Of a stretch of 24,319 bases of DNA, positions 1 through 8,423 are shown in pieces (the stretch's first letter is position 1; the number at the start of each line of letters is the position of its first letter). Source of the DNA: Entrophospora sp. SA101 (taxonomy: Eukaryota > Glomeromycota > Glomeromycetes > Entrophosporales > Entrophosporaceae); the NCBI GenBank assembly GCA_958430865.1, contig CAUDNR010004096.1:8610-32928 (forward strand), in the 5' to 3' direction. The translations under genes and the position numbers were made by a program. The notes beneath the pieces were generated by a model. That model was given only the letters and a program-made list of their open reading frames with translations. It ran no database searches and was not told the origin of the DNA.

Positions 1-567
1 ATTGACATAACAAACAATTGCATCACCCAGGTAGTAACAATACCAAGGCCATGCAAAAATGAAACTTTTAATAATGCATGTCTACCCAGATCTCTGGGAT
101 TCACAATAATAAATTATTCTTCCTGATTATCAATTATGGTTCCTTATGAATAATAAATCTGATGTTGATTGCAGGTGTCAGATTTAATTGAAATTTCCTA
201 TTACAACATGTGGTTGGGTGCTCTTAACACTCCTCATAACTGTGGATTTTTCCACAAGTGAGGGATCCCCTACACATTGGAAGGCTTTGGACAAAACATC
301 CTCTTATCTTCCCCTCAGACCAGGCTTGGCTTTTACATATATGGGCATTGATCACTGATAGCTGGTACTTGTGTGATGATTGCTGCGTGTTATACCCCTC
401 CAGTACAAAGTTGGTGTTAAGACTGGCTTGAAAATTCAGCAACTCAGGAGGTTGCTGTTTTGGTTTTTCCCTGAATTCAGAGTTTTGAGTCCTGGGTTGC
501 TGTAATTTTTATGAAAAGTAAAGTATTAATATTTAACAATTAATTATTTAAATGTTTATTTTGTTGA
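1..567 (+). repeat. Dispersed repeat, copy A (continues beyond the window)
   Basis: The first 567 bases match 23750-24319 in the same orientation almost throughout, with scattered substitutions and 1-few base indels. Shared words include gcatcacccaggtagtaaca near the start and gtcctgggttgctgtaattt near the end. A more divergent third copy lies at 2570-3182. Because the match runs to both window edges, neither true boundary can be seen. I find no TG...CA ends or terminal inverted repeat, so there is no support for calling it an LTR. The short ORFs in copies A and C do not stay in frame with each other (an indel lies near the aaggctttggacaaaac motif), so I do not call a protein. Confidence 0.85.
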
Positions 568-739
568 AAAAAATATATACATTGATAGTGTACATTTTCT
601 GTGCTTAACATCCATGTGACCCTAAGTCTGGACAAAAGATCCCTTTCTACAAGTTTAACTGGTGTATCCCAAAGGCGTCCCCTGTCTTGTCAGTAGTGTG
701 CCTACTCACCAACAACCCTACCCCCATTTACAAATTCAG
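568..739. other. No gene seen
   Basis: Non-coding-looking DNA between the dispersed repeat and the MITE at 740. It is slightly C-rich around 640-725 (spaced ccc/acccta words), with no persuasive ORF. Confidence 0.4.
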
Positions 740-889
740 TAGTGATGTTAGCCGACTAATAATCTGCATACACAATTTCTAAATTTGGTAATAGATTTCC
801 GCGTTACCTTCTGGTTATAGAAATAAAATTACCAATTTAGGTAATAAATGGCTTAGCCGGCTAAGGATTTTTAAACGCCAACATCATTA
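740..889. mobile_element. 150-bp MITE with hAT-like features
   Basis: The element is flanked by perfect 8-bp direct repeats AAATTCAG (732-739 and 890-897). Its ends are imperfect inverted repeats: left TAGTGATGTTAGC, right reverse complement TAATGATGTTGGC, 11 of 13 matching. The interior carries a second palindrome (ctaaatttggtaat against attaccaatttag), so the whole element can fold back. An 8-bp target duplication and TAGTG-type ends are typical of the hAT superfamily. No ORF is present, so movement would depend on a transposase in trans. Its ends differ from those of the hAT at 18270 beyond the first five bases. Confidence 0.7.
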
Positions 890-1189
890 AAATTCAGTTG
901 GTCAGATAAAAATTAAAGAGAAGCAGAAAATTTGGGAAAATGATTAATTTATAACAAAACATACCAAACAAAATCCAAACCATTTTTATGGCTTTTTTCT
1001 TGTTGGACATATTGCTGACAAAGATGTATATAATCATGCGATAATTTTAACCTATAGGACAGAGGACTGATTGGGCAAAACCCAATCCAGTCTCCTATCC
1101 AAAATCATTAAATTGGTTAAACAGAGAATTTACGAAAATGATTATACAAAACAAACACTATTTTACAACTTTCCTCTTAACATCAGAGT

Positions 1190-1500
1190 TCCAAATGCAA
1201 TTTCAGGGCCACCAACCCTGCTCTGAATTGCGACCTCCTGTGCTTGAGCAAGTTGCAGGTTCTCGTTGCTTTGATGGATCTGGATATTTACATGGCATTA
1301 AATTCATCAGCAGAGTTGCAACTTGATCACAGTGCCATCCTTGCCCTAGAGGTGAGATCGTTGGAGTTGACTTTTCGGCCAGCGTGCCAGCGGCCTTCTC
1401 TGGTCTGGATGCTGTGAGGGAAGATTAGTGAAAGCGTCATTGACAATTGATGCAGTCTTGGTAAACTCCAGGGCCCCGTATTACCCCTGGAATGTGGTAG
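1190..1500. other. GC-richer unassigned patch
   Basis: Roughly half G+C by eye, in clear contrast to the AT-rich surroundings. The longest plus-strand ORF here (1138-1326) and the minus-strand readings show no domain I recognise. It lies inside a larger repeat-bearing block (1-1640), so it could be a captured exon, a non-coding RNA or part of an old element. I cannot tell which. Confidence 0.3.
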
Positions 1501-1507
1501 CATCATT

Positions 1508-1640
1508 GTATCATCGATCCATCAGGTCAGATTAGCCTTTTGAACACGAGGAACATGTGAGAATTATTGTAGTGTTCAAGGTAGCATGCATGCTTGCTTC
1601 AACGCCTGTCAATTTCCTGTAATCAAATGTTGCATACTCA
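1508..1640 (+). repeat. Repeat block, first copy (pairs with 3254-3360)
   Basis: Contains atcaggtcagattagccttt followed by a cacgagga..atgtg block and a looser match beyond it. The same order is found at 3254-3360. With 1-567 against 2570-3182, this shows that 1-1640 and 2570-3360 are two divergent copies of one larger unit with different insertions. Confidence 0.6.
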
Positions 1641-2075
1641 AAATGTTTCATATTCAATGGTGTGCTGCCTTGACATCTTCTTGTGATTATAATATAATAT
1701 TTATAATAATACTATTATTAATATTATTGATTACAAAAAGCAAAATATTATCAATGAAAATCTTGTAAATGCCCAGCAAGATCTGCTCCGCGTTTTGATT
1801 TCCAATTTAAAATGTATATAAACCAAAATAAAAATATCAATACAAGTAAAAAAAGGTACCTCTGGTTAGTTATTAACACGTTTTCTTTAGGAGACCCAAA
1901 CCAAACCAAACAACAACACTCACGTTTTGTCATCTTGGACTCTGTCAAAAAATAAATTGTTTTTCCAAGAAAGAAAAAAAAATCAATTCGCGTCTGTCCT
2001 ACCAAAAAAAAACCAATAGGATAAATCAATGTACGCGTCGATCAAATCACAAACTTTTATTTTTTTTTATTAAAT
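1641..2075. other. AT-rich intergenic stretch, no gene seen
   Basis: A/T-rich with several homopolymer A runs (1850s, 1970s, 2005-2013). ORFs on both strands here are low complexity or depend on non-ATG starts. The last ~60 bases precede the candidate exon at 2076. Confidence 0.4.
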
Positions 2076-2128
2076 ATGTCGTATCGGCCTAATAAAAGAA
2101 ACAGACAAACTCAACAAGACATCGCTGG
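2076..2128 (+). CDS. Possible orphan first exon
   Basis: An ATG opens a 17-codon reading (MSYRPNKRNRQTQQDIA plus two bases) rich in Arg/Gln/Asn. A strong fungal 5' splice donor GTAAGT follows directly at 2129. Without splicing the frame stops at once (GGG TAA). GC content rises over about 2076-2190, and this is one of the few non-repeat stretches between the two repeat blocks. I see no clear partner exon before the repeat resumes near 2570. It may be the remnant of a gene split by repeat insertion, or chance. The protein is not recognised. Confidence 0.25.
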
Positions 2129-2569
2129 GTAAGTGTTTTAAGGATGTTGGTGGTGGTTATCGCCCGCCACCTGTCGTCATTACTCTAGTTTCCTTTTTCA
2201 AAAAAGATTCAAATAATTGTTTTTAAATTTTATTTGAGACAAATTAGACAAATTTTTAGTATTAAAGTTATTAATTATAAGAGTTTGTAATTTTTCCAAA
2301 AGTATACTTTTTAAATAAAATTAAATATTTACAATAAAAAAATTACTTATCTCGTGACTCAAATGAGCACTTGGCTAAACCAACTAAACCATTTAGTCCA
2401 TATGTTTAGTAACAACCAGAGTCAAGTTCAACAGGATCTTCTTTCCCCGCTGATTTTGCTAAGCCCATTATTATATATAGCACATATATTGCTGTATTCC
2501 ATTTATTTTTTTCAATATGTTATATAAAATATTTTTCTCTTGGTTGAATCAAAAATACATTTTTGGTAC
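2129..2569. other. No firm gene; possible continuation of the 2076 exon
   Basis: The first ~60 bases stay relatively GC-rich (ggtggtggttatcgcccgcc). The rest is AT-rich with no ORF I would defend. Confidence 0.3.
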
Positions 2570-3182
2570 AACATAAAATTGCATCACCCGAGTAATGATA
2601 ATACCAAGACCATGCAGTGATTTGAAAAAAGCCACATAATGATGTCCTTCCTGGCGGGTGGAGGACGAGGAATTTGGTAGAGTTTGGGGATAAACAAATC
2701 CTTTTTCTCTACTTGGTTCCCTTTTCTTGCGTGTGCGCTTTTCAATTGCCTACAATCATAAATTGTAGAGCTTTTCTAAAAATTATTTCCAAAAGAATAA
2801 ATCTGATGTTTATTATAAACAGGGTTGGCATTGAACATGTTCAAAATGTGTTGTGGTTTGGTGTTCTTGATGATGGGGTTGCATTGGTGATGAATTTGAT
2901 TGGATTGGTGGTTGAGATTGGGATGGTGAGGTCGGAGTGAAGGTTGTATGGTGATGCTGTTGTTGATCCACACTTAATATTACGTGTGGATTATTGTCAG
3001 CATATGGTGATGGTGAATTTGGATTACAGCCAACGCCAACCCTGATTATGGGTGTCAGATTTAATAAATTTTTCCTTTCACAAACAAGCAAGCGTCATGC
3101 GATTGCAAACCTCAATAACTATAGAATTTTAATTTTCTACAGGTGAGGCAATTGAACAAGTTGGAAGGCTTCAGACAAGCAA
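2570..3182 (+). repeat. Dispersed repeat, copy B (divergent and interrupted)
   Basis: Left part 2570-2625 matches positions 9-55 of copy A (gcatcaccc..agtaa.gataatacca). 2797-2818 matches the aataaatctgatgtt block. 3050-3182 matches the gtgtcagatttaat...ttggaaggct block of copies A and C. Between the last two matching blocks sits the 225-bp element 2820-3044. The 2626-2796 portion is not obviously homologous. Confidence 0.65.
2820..3044. mobile_element. 225-bp MITE nested in repeat copy B
   Basis: Ends are inverted repeats: left CAGGGTTGGCATTG, right reverse complement CAGGGTTGGCGTTG, 13 of 14 matching. It sits exactly where copy B departs from copies A and C, which supports insertion into an older repeat. 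Flanking octamers are attataaa and attatggg, so only ATTAT is shared and the target duplication is imperfect. CAGGG-type ends suggest hAT. The plus strand is strikingly C-poor and G/T-rich over about 2826-2960, which makes low-complexity minus-strand ORFs that I regard as artefacts. A small hairpin (tccacac / gtgtgga) lies at about 2968-2991. Confidence 0.55.
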
Positions 3183-3205
3183 GAAGCTTTAAACAACGTG
3201 ATTAA

Positions 3206-3242
3206 TAAACTTCGGAGCGTCGTTACCCCTCCCCGAAGTTTA
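3206..3242. repeat. Hairpin with a GC-rich loop
   Basis: taaacttcgg (3206-3215) pairs perfectly with ccgaagttta (3233-3242) across a 17-base GC-rich loop. It stands between the end of repeat copy B and the 3254 repeat block. Nothing shows whether it is transcribed. Confidence 0.5.
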
Positions 3243-3253
3243 ATCCCATTATT

Positions 3254-3360
3254 ATATCATCGGGGGATCAGGTCAGATTAGCCTTTTTCACGAGGAAGAT
3301 GTGAATAATTGTAATATTTGAACCGCAATAAAATTTTGCATATCAAATCGTTTTTCAGTG
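3254..3360 (+). repeat. Repeat block, second copy (pairs with 1508-1640)
   Basis: Carries atcaggtcagattagccttt and cacgagga-g-atgtga in the same order as 1508-1590, then a looser match. It continues the duplicated unit that begins at 2570. Confidence 0.55.
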
Positions 3361-3467
3361 TTCCCAGGTTGTCCAATAGCAGTTTCCTACATGTGTGTAA
3401 TATATATTTAATGGTTATGTTATTGTCTTATAATCATTTTAATGATAATAATGAATGCTCACACAAA

Positions 3468-4000
3468 ACAAATATATCAATTGTTTGTTTATTATCACAC
3501 GTGCCAAGGAGAGTACTTGAATAAGCTTCTCCTTACTGCATTCTGCAGAATGTACTTAAAAGTATAGATATCCTACCTTTTATCAAGTGTGTTCCCAGTG
3601 AAGTAACTTACTGATATAGGATTTGGCACGCGTTATCTGTTGAAATATATTTTAATAATAATATTATAATTATTAGCAAATACACCAGTCGTTTTTTTAT
3701 TATCACGCGTGACAAGGAATCTTATTTTCAACCTCCTTATTGCCTTATTGAAGGAGAGTGCTTTCACAAGCTTCTCCTTACTGTCTCCACCCTCGATTCT
3801 GCAAAGTATAGATATCCTTCCTACCTTTTATTAAGCGTGTCCAGTGAGGAAACTAACCTGCTATTTGTTGGGTAACACTGTGAAAGAAGACTTGCTGGGA
3901 TGGCCAGGATTTGCTGAAGAGCCATGTACCAAATGAAGAATATGATCTGGCACGCGTTGCCTGTTGGAACGTATTTAATAATAATATTATAATGTTTATT
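3468..4000 (+). repeat. Two tandem foldback-type units
   Basis: Unit 1 (about 3468-3672) and unit 2 (about 3676-4000) share an ordered series of words: ttattatcac-cgtg, aagcttctccttactg, gtatagatatcct, gtg-ccagtga, tggcacgcgtt and ttaataataatattataat. Unit 2 carries extra sequence near its start and in its middle (about 3865-3945). In each unit a left acRCGTG motif is mirrored by a right tggcacgcgt, so each unit could fold back like a MITE. No target-site duplication was found. Confidence 0.55.
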
Positions 4001-4257
4001 ATTATTAATTAATAAATTTTTTTTTAAATAATGTTTTTTCATGGCGATCAATGATTTTTACGCCGTAGCTGTGGAATTATCATTGTTCCCATGGAATAAC
4101 TGATTTGTCCCATGGAGACTAACGTCCCGTGATTTAAAAAGTTTATTTTATTGTTTATTTTTTGTACAATAAAAATTTTACTCATCTTTCATCCTTTTCT
4201 TTTATCACAACCTATTTTTACTAACTAATGCGAGTGCTCTTCGTCTTCCCAAAAAGT
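4001..4257. other. AT-rich, no gene seen
   Basis: Contains two tcccatgga words about 20 bases apart near 4088-4115 and long A/T runs. No convincing coding frame. Confidence 0.4.
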
Positions 4258-4515
4258 TCCAGAGGCTCCAAAATCTACTTTGCTTCAAATCGGAATGGCT
4301 GATTCTATTTCTCAAGATACTTTAATATCATTTAAATTCAAGTTAAACTTAATTTTTATCGTCAAAAAGCTCTAATAACAAAAAACCAACATCTTGCTAT
4401 TATGAATATTTTAACTCACGTCATAGAACCATCAAGTTTGCCTGAATTTTCTTTGGATGATATTCAAAAGAAATTTTCTATTTTTAATTGTCATTTTAAT
4501 AATGTGATTTTTTAA
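4258..4515 (+). pseudogene. Possible decayed coding fragment
   Basis: Two overlapping open stretches in different frames have unusually protein-like composition. Upstream, one frame reads APKSTLLQIGMADSISQDTL before a stop. Downstream, another frame is open from about 4333 through an ATG at 4402 to TAA at 4513-4515 and includes HVIEPSSLPEFSLDDIQKKF. A single frameshift around 4330-4345 would join them. I do not recognise the protein. Composition alone is weak support. Confidence 0.25.
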
Positions 4516-5149
4516 ATCTTAATAATTAATAATGTATATATGCCAGCAATTCTTTGTAGCATGGATAATAAAGTGAAATAAATTATATTTCCACGGTTTT
4601 CAAAATATCACTATAAAGTTGATTTATGAACCAATTTATTCTTTGCGTTTATTATCACTTTTATATACGAAAGTATTAATTAAAATCATTTAGCCATTAT
4701 TATAGTATTTCTATATTCTTTAGAATCCTACATCTAAATTTATTATAAAAGCTTACTACAAATATCCTCCTATTATTATGTTTATATCGATAATATAAAG
4801 TGATACATTTATTGTTGAAGACAGCATCTACTACATTGTAGATAATGATATTTCGTTCTCCTTCAAGTTCTTACTAGTCGGTACTTTCGTAAGGTTGAAT
4901 TTGGATTTTCGATGATTACTTTCATATTTAATACATTTGTGTTATGAAATTTATATTTTTTTTTTACATGAAGAATGGAAAAAACAATTAAAACAATCAA
5001 AGCAAAAATGACACCATAATATAATATCGATAGAGCGTATTCAACAAAAGTCGCCTAAAATAAATATAATAAATAGCTGCAGATTTATAATTACATCCTT
5101 CCACAATTTACTACTGAAAATTTTCGATAATCATTTCCATATTTATATA
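4516..5149. other. Gene desert, AT-rich
   Basis: Nothing beyond A/T-rich low-complexity sequence. No ORF, repeat pair or hairpin that I can support. Confidence 0.5.
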
Positions 5150-5151
5150 TA

Positions 5152-5389
5152 CATATGTAAACTCGATAAGTCGGTCATGTGGGGGTGGGCTCATATGACC
5201 GATTTATCGAGTAAACCGACTTATCAAATTAAATTACTTAAATATTAAGAAAATGAGGTGAAAATTTTGGCCGACTTATCGAGTAACCGACTTATCGAGT
5301 GACCGACCTATCGAGTAACCGACTTATCGAGTGACCGACTTATCGAGTGACCGACTTATCGAGTGACCGACTTATCGAGTTTACATATG
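5152..5389. mobile_element. 238-bp MITE whose end is iterated into a 16-bp array
   Basis: Including the flanking TA on each side (5150-5151 and 5390-5391), the ends form a perfect 28-bp inverted repeat (5150-5177 against 5364-5391) with core AACTCGATAAGTCGGT. TA flanks fit the Tc1/mariner-pogo target duplication. The right part is a head-to-tail array of seven 16-bp units, ccgacttatcgagtga with variants, starting at 5271, 5287, 5303, 5319, 5335, 5351 and 5367. The last unit is part of the terminal repeat itself. Further copies of the core lie at about 5196-5225 on the left. No ORF is present. Confidence 0.8.
5271..5380 (+). repeat. Seven 16-bp direct repeats inside the MITE
   Basis: Units differ only at positions 6 (t/c) and 15 (g/a) until the last, which ends in tt. 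Low divergence implies recent expansion. One isolated copy of ggccgacttatcaaaa sits outside the element at about 5514-5529. Confidence 0.85.
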
Positions 5390-5751
5390 TATACGGGCAC
5401 GGTAATCAGACCTATCAAAAGATCAAAACACGCGATTTTACAAAAATAAAAGAATCGTAAACCCAACAAGTTGGTCCGCTCAATCTTTTAATGCTTGATA
5501 ATGATAAATAAATGGCCGACTTATCAAAAAATCATCTTTATTATTCACTTTTACAAGTATTCGAATCGTAAGTTTATTTTTATTTTTTTCTAAATCTTCA
5601 AATTTATAAATACATTTGATTCATGTGATGGTTCTTCTTTGCAAAGATCTTTTATTTAGTTTATTAAATCCGTAAACAATTTCCCCTTGTATATGTAAAT
5701 TTTTTAAATAAATAAATAAATAGATTTTTTGCTCAACGCAACGAATAAAAT
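5390..5751. other. AT-rich, no gene seen
   Basis: Apart from the stray ccgacttatc copy near 5516, I see no structure or coding frame. Confidence 0.4.
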
Positions 5752-5922
5752 ATGTGGTTGGCTAATGTTGATGCTCCGAACAAATATACAGATACCTCGC
5801 GTTTGAGTGTAACATGTAAAGCCAAATCATACATAAACGCCATTTTGGCACTACGTGACTCGACCTTCGAATTCGAATGCAATGTAAAAAGCAAATCCAA
5901 TATTTTTTGCATTTTTGGGTGA
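5752..5922 (+). CDS. Small ORF, 56 codons, unknown
   Basis: ATG to TGA with non-repetitive composition (starts MWLANVDAPNKYTDTSRL), in a region richer in G+C than its neighbours. The opening peptide word ANVDAPN recurs as ANFDAPN in a direct DNA repeat at about 6058-6080 (gctaattttgatgctccaaac), which then stops. So this may be part of an old repeat rather than a gene. No domain is recognised. Confidence 0.2.
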   Translation: MWLANVDAPNKYTDTSRLSVTCKAKSYINAILALRDSTFEFECNVKSKSNIFCIFG

Positions 5923-6604
5923 TAGCGGGTTTATTTATATGTTTTGTGGTAATTTATTAGACTACCCAATCATCTGGCCATGAAATAGTCTATTTTATTA
6001 AAAATTGCACCATTGATCATGAATACATGATAGGATTTTATGGTGCTTCGCATCCAGTGCTAATTTTGATGCTCCAAACTATGTTTGACGAAATGTTACC
6101 ACAGTTGTAAAACGTCAAATTCGCTGCCATTAAATCAAAAATGACTCACACAAAAAAAACTTATAAATATATATTACAGAATCTTTTTTTTTTTGTATAT
6201 TTTTTTTTGCATGCCTTGACCTCTTCTTTTTTTCATGAATTGTTTCCAAGGATCTAAGTTTTCTTTTGTTGAATACAAAAATTCTATTCCCACAAACTCA
6301 TTTACTAACTAAACTCGAACATTTCTTAATAACATGATACATGGTTGGGTTAGATAAAATCATGTTTCAAGGTCAACTAATTTTAATGTTAATAAAAAAA
6401 ATGTTAAAAAATATTTTTACAATTTACGAATTATCATTTGTACCATTGATTTAAAAAAGCATTATGTGTTTAATTATTTATTTATTTGTTTATTACTAAA
6501 AACATTTTTTACTATTATCATATATCCTGTTTTTTTTTTAGATCATTGATTTGTAATTATGCATTTACAATTGAACTTATTATTCAGTAACTTCTTAATT
6601 AATT
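5923..6604. other. AT-rich, no gene seen
   Basis: Includes the ANFDAPN-coding direct repeat at about 6058-6080 and poly-T tracts near 6185 and 6530. Around 6455-6510 there is a divergent copy of the repeat unit that becomes regular at 6605. No gene. Confidence 0.4.
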
Positions 6605-6805
6605 GACAATTGAATTGATTATTATTACTAAAAACAAAGCACTGTGCATTTAATTAATAGACAATTGAATGGATTATTATTACTAAAAATAGAGCATTGT
6701 GTGTCTAAATAAACTGATAATTGAATTAATTATTATTACTAAAAATAAAGCATCGTGTGTCTAATTAAACTGACAATTGAATTAATTATTTGTTTATTAC
6801 TAAAA
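6605..6805 (+). repeat. Minisatellite, ~56-bp units
   Basis: Three full units and one partial start at 6605, 6660, 6716 and 6772. Each has the form ga(c/t)aattgaat..attattattactaaaaa followed by aagcat.gtgtgtctaat. Units differ by a few substitutions. Confidence 0.75.
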
Positions 6806-6829
6806 TGCTTTGATCACGTCTATACATTC

Positions 6830-7390
6830 ATTTTGCAAAGCTGGATTTCAAGCTTCATAAATCTTGACTTTAACACTTACTTTGATCAAACCCGTCTATA
6901 TAATTATTGAATAATTGATAAGCATCTGTTTTGCAAGCTTCATAGATTTTGTCTAACATTTACTTTGATCAAGCCCGCCTATATGATTATTTAATAATTG
7001 ATAAAGCGTCCATTAAATATATTTTACAAACAGCTTCATAGATCTCGACTTTAACACTTACTTCGATCAAACCCGCCTATATAATTATTGAATAATAAAA
7101 CGTTTATTTTGGAAAACTTGATTTGCTGATAGATCTTGACTTTAGCACTTATTTCAATCGAACTCGCCTATATTTGAATAGTCGATAAAATATTCATTAA
7201 TATATTTTGCAAACAACTTCACGGATCTTGCCTTAACACTTATTTTAATCACCTCTATACAAAATATTGAATAATTGATAAAGCATTCATTTGCAAAACT
7301 TGATTTTGCAAACTTCTTGATCTTGTATTTAACATTTACTTTGATTGCGCTTATACAAACTATTGAATAATTGACAAACGTTTCATAATT
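6830..7390. repeat. Minisatellite, ~85-99-bp units
   Basis: About six units are marked by a gatcttgactttaacactta motif (variants at 6860, 6945, 7039, 7134, 7224 and 7319). Each is followed by ctttgatcaa-cc-gcctata and attgaataattgataa. Spacing varies from 85 to 99 bp. On the minus strand the unit stays open through several repeats (7154-7489), giving a repeated ..FINYSI.CI..IK..VK.. pattern. I read this as a by-product of the repeat, with a small chance that it is a repeat protein. Confidence 0.75.
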
Positions 7391-7917
7391 TTTATTGTGT
7401 AATCTAAAAAAAAAAAAAAATTCAAATAATTCAATAGAATAAAATTTGTTCAATGAAATGTTGTAAACTATATATATCCCCATGCACAACTTGAAATATA
7501 AGGCTCATTTTTCCATTACTAGTACTTGTCTCGGGGTAAGACATGCAATGGCGAGCCCATGTGACTCGCTTAAATGTGTTATTAAAGTCCAGCGAGTGTG
7601 AGAATGGAACTCTTGCTGGTGGCTCATGCTGGGTGTATTGACCATTCATGACATACCTCTCTCTTTTGTTAATTTTTATTGTTTATTTTATTTAGAAGGA
7701 AACATTTTAAAAAAGAAAAAAAAAAGATAAATTTCGTTAATTGATTGATTGATTACATTTGTAATATATGAAAATCCATCAATTATGAGAAAGCATTATT
7801 ATTATAGCAACAAGTAGCAAACAATGAATCATCATTTTTTGAGGATGATAATAAAGATTAAGAACCGATTTTGTTTCATGAAAATACTCGAAAAAACGGT
7901 TATATCGTATTGGGTTT
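7391..7917. other. Intergenic, no firm gene
   Basis: 7490-7665 is noticeably richer in G+C (tctcggggtaagacatgcaa, gactcgct, ccagcgagtg) and looks unlike the flanking A/T DNA. The ORF on its minus strand (7431-7649) shows no recognisable domain. The rest is A/T-rich. Confidence 0.35.
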
Positions 7918-8050
7918 ACAAAATAGACTACTGTGTCTTGGCCCGAGTGATATCATTTTTTTGCTCTTTGCAACGAAGAAGGTGCAACCCCAAGCCTAAC
8001 TTAAAATAAATGATTTTTTGTTCTCGAGTAGCAGAAGCTCACATTGCGTT
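7918..8050 (+). repeat. Short interspersed repeat, copy 1 (pairs with 21946-22022)
   Basis: aatagactactgtgtcttgg followed by cccgagtgatatcatt matches aatagactagtcttgacctg and agtgatgtcgttg at 21946-21984. A second match follows: gaagctcacattgcgttctc against gaagctcactgtcacgtttt. On the minus strand of the second copy this ends an ORF (..DITQVKTSLFY). In the first copy a small insertion breaks that frame. Confidence 0.4.
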
Positions 8051-8099
8051 CTCAGTTGTAAGCTTGTTGTGTATTTAACATAATATATTTATTGTATAA

Positions 8100-8423
8100 T
8101 ATTATGATGAATGAATGACATCTGATGATCATTTATGGTGGTAAGGATTGGTGGCAGGAGGTGTTCTCATTCAAATGTAAATTACAATCTCGATTAATAT
8201 TTTCTTATAAAAAAGCTGGAGCCTGAATGTAACGTTTTCCAATATCTAATCGTATAAACAATTAATTACCTTAACTTAATATAACATTAGTTTTTCTAAT
8301 TAAATAATATTCATATATATTTACTATATCATCATGGTTAATTCCTCACATATAAACAATTAATTAGTTGACCACCGATTTTTAAAAAAAAATTTCATTT
8401 TGTGCGACAAACATTATCAAAAA
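8100..8423 (+). promoter_or_regulatory. Upstream region of F-box copy 1, duplicated before copy 3
   Basis: 8190-8370 aligns in order with 12850-13040 upstream of copy 3: taatattttcttataaaaa, a gctgga word, gatatctaat or similar, ataa.caattaatt.cct, caacttaatataaca, atatttactatat.atcat, and tcacatataaac. A weaker piece (8120-8180) also resembles 11815-11870. Conservation of non-coding DNA shows that the promoter was duplicated with the gene. Confidence 0.55.
8206..8214 (+). promoter_or_regulatory. TATA box candidate for F-box copy 1
   Basis: TATAAAAAA, 218 bases upstream of the ATG. The same box with the same ttcttataaaaa..gctgga context is kept upstream of copy 3 at 12866. The transcription start is not visible. 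Confidence 0.45.

Noticed and set aside
1751..2029. 92-codon minus-strand hydrophobic ORF
   Set aside because: It begins at a non-ATG codon, is built largely from A-run DNA (poly-Phe/Lys), and has no recognisable domain.
2813..3091. His/Gln/Pro-rich minus-strand ORF
   Set aside because: It lies almost wholly in the C-poor MITE and crosses its right end into the dispersed repeat. The low complexity follows from strand bias.
7490..7665. G+C-richer stretch considered as an RNA gene
   Set aside because: I could not fold it into a tRNA or match it to 5S rRNA or a known small RNA. No A/B box pair was convincing.
8400..8423. Extending F-box copy 1 to position 8400
   Set aside because: That extension starts at TTG. 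The first ATG is at 8424, just before the F-box, and copy 3 likewise starts just before its F-box.
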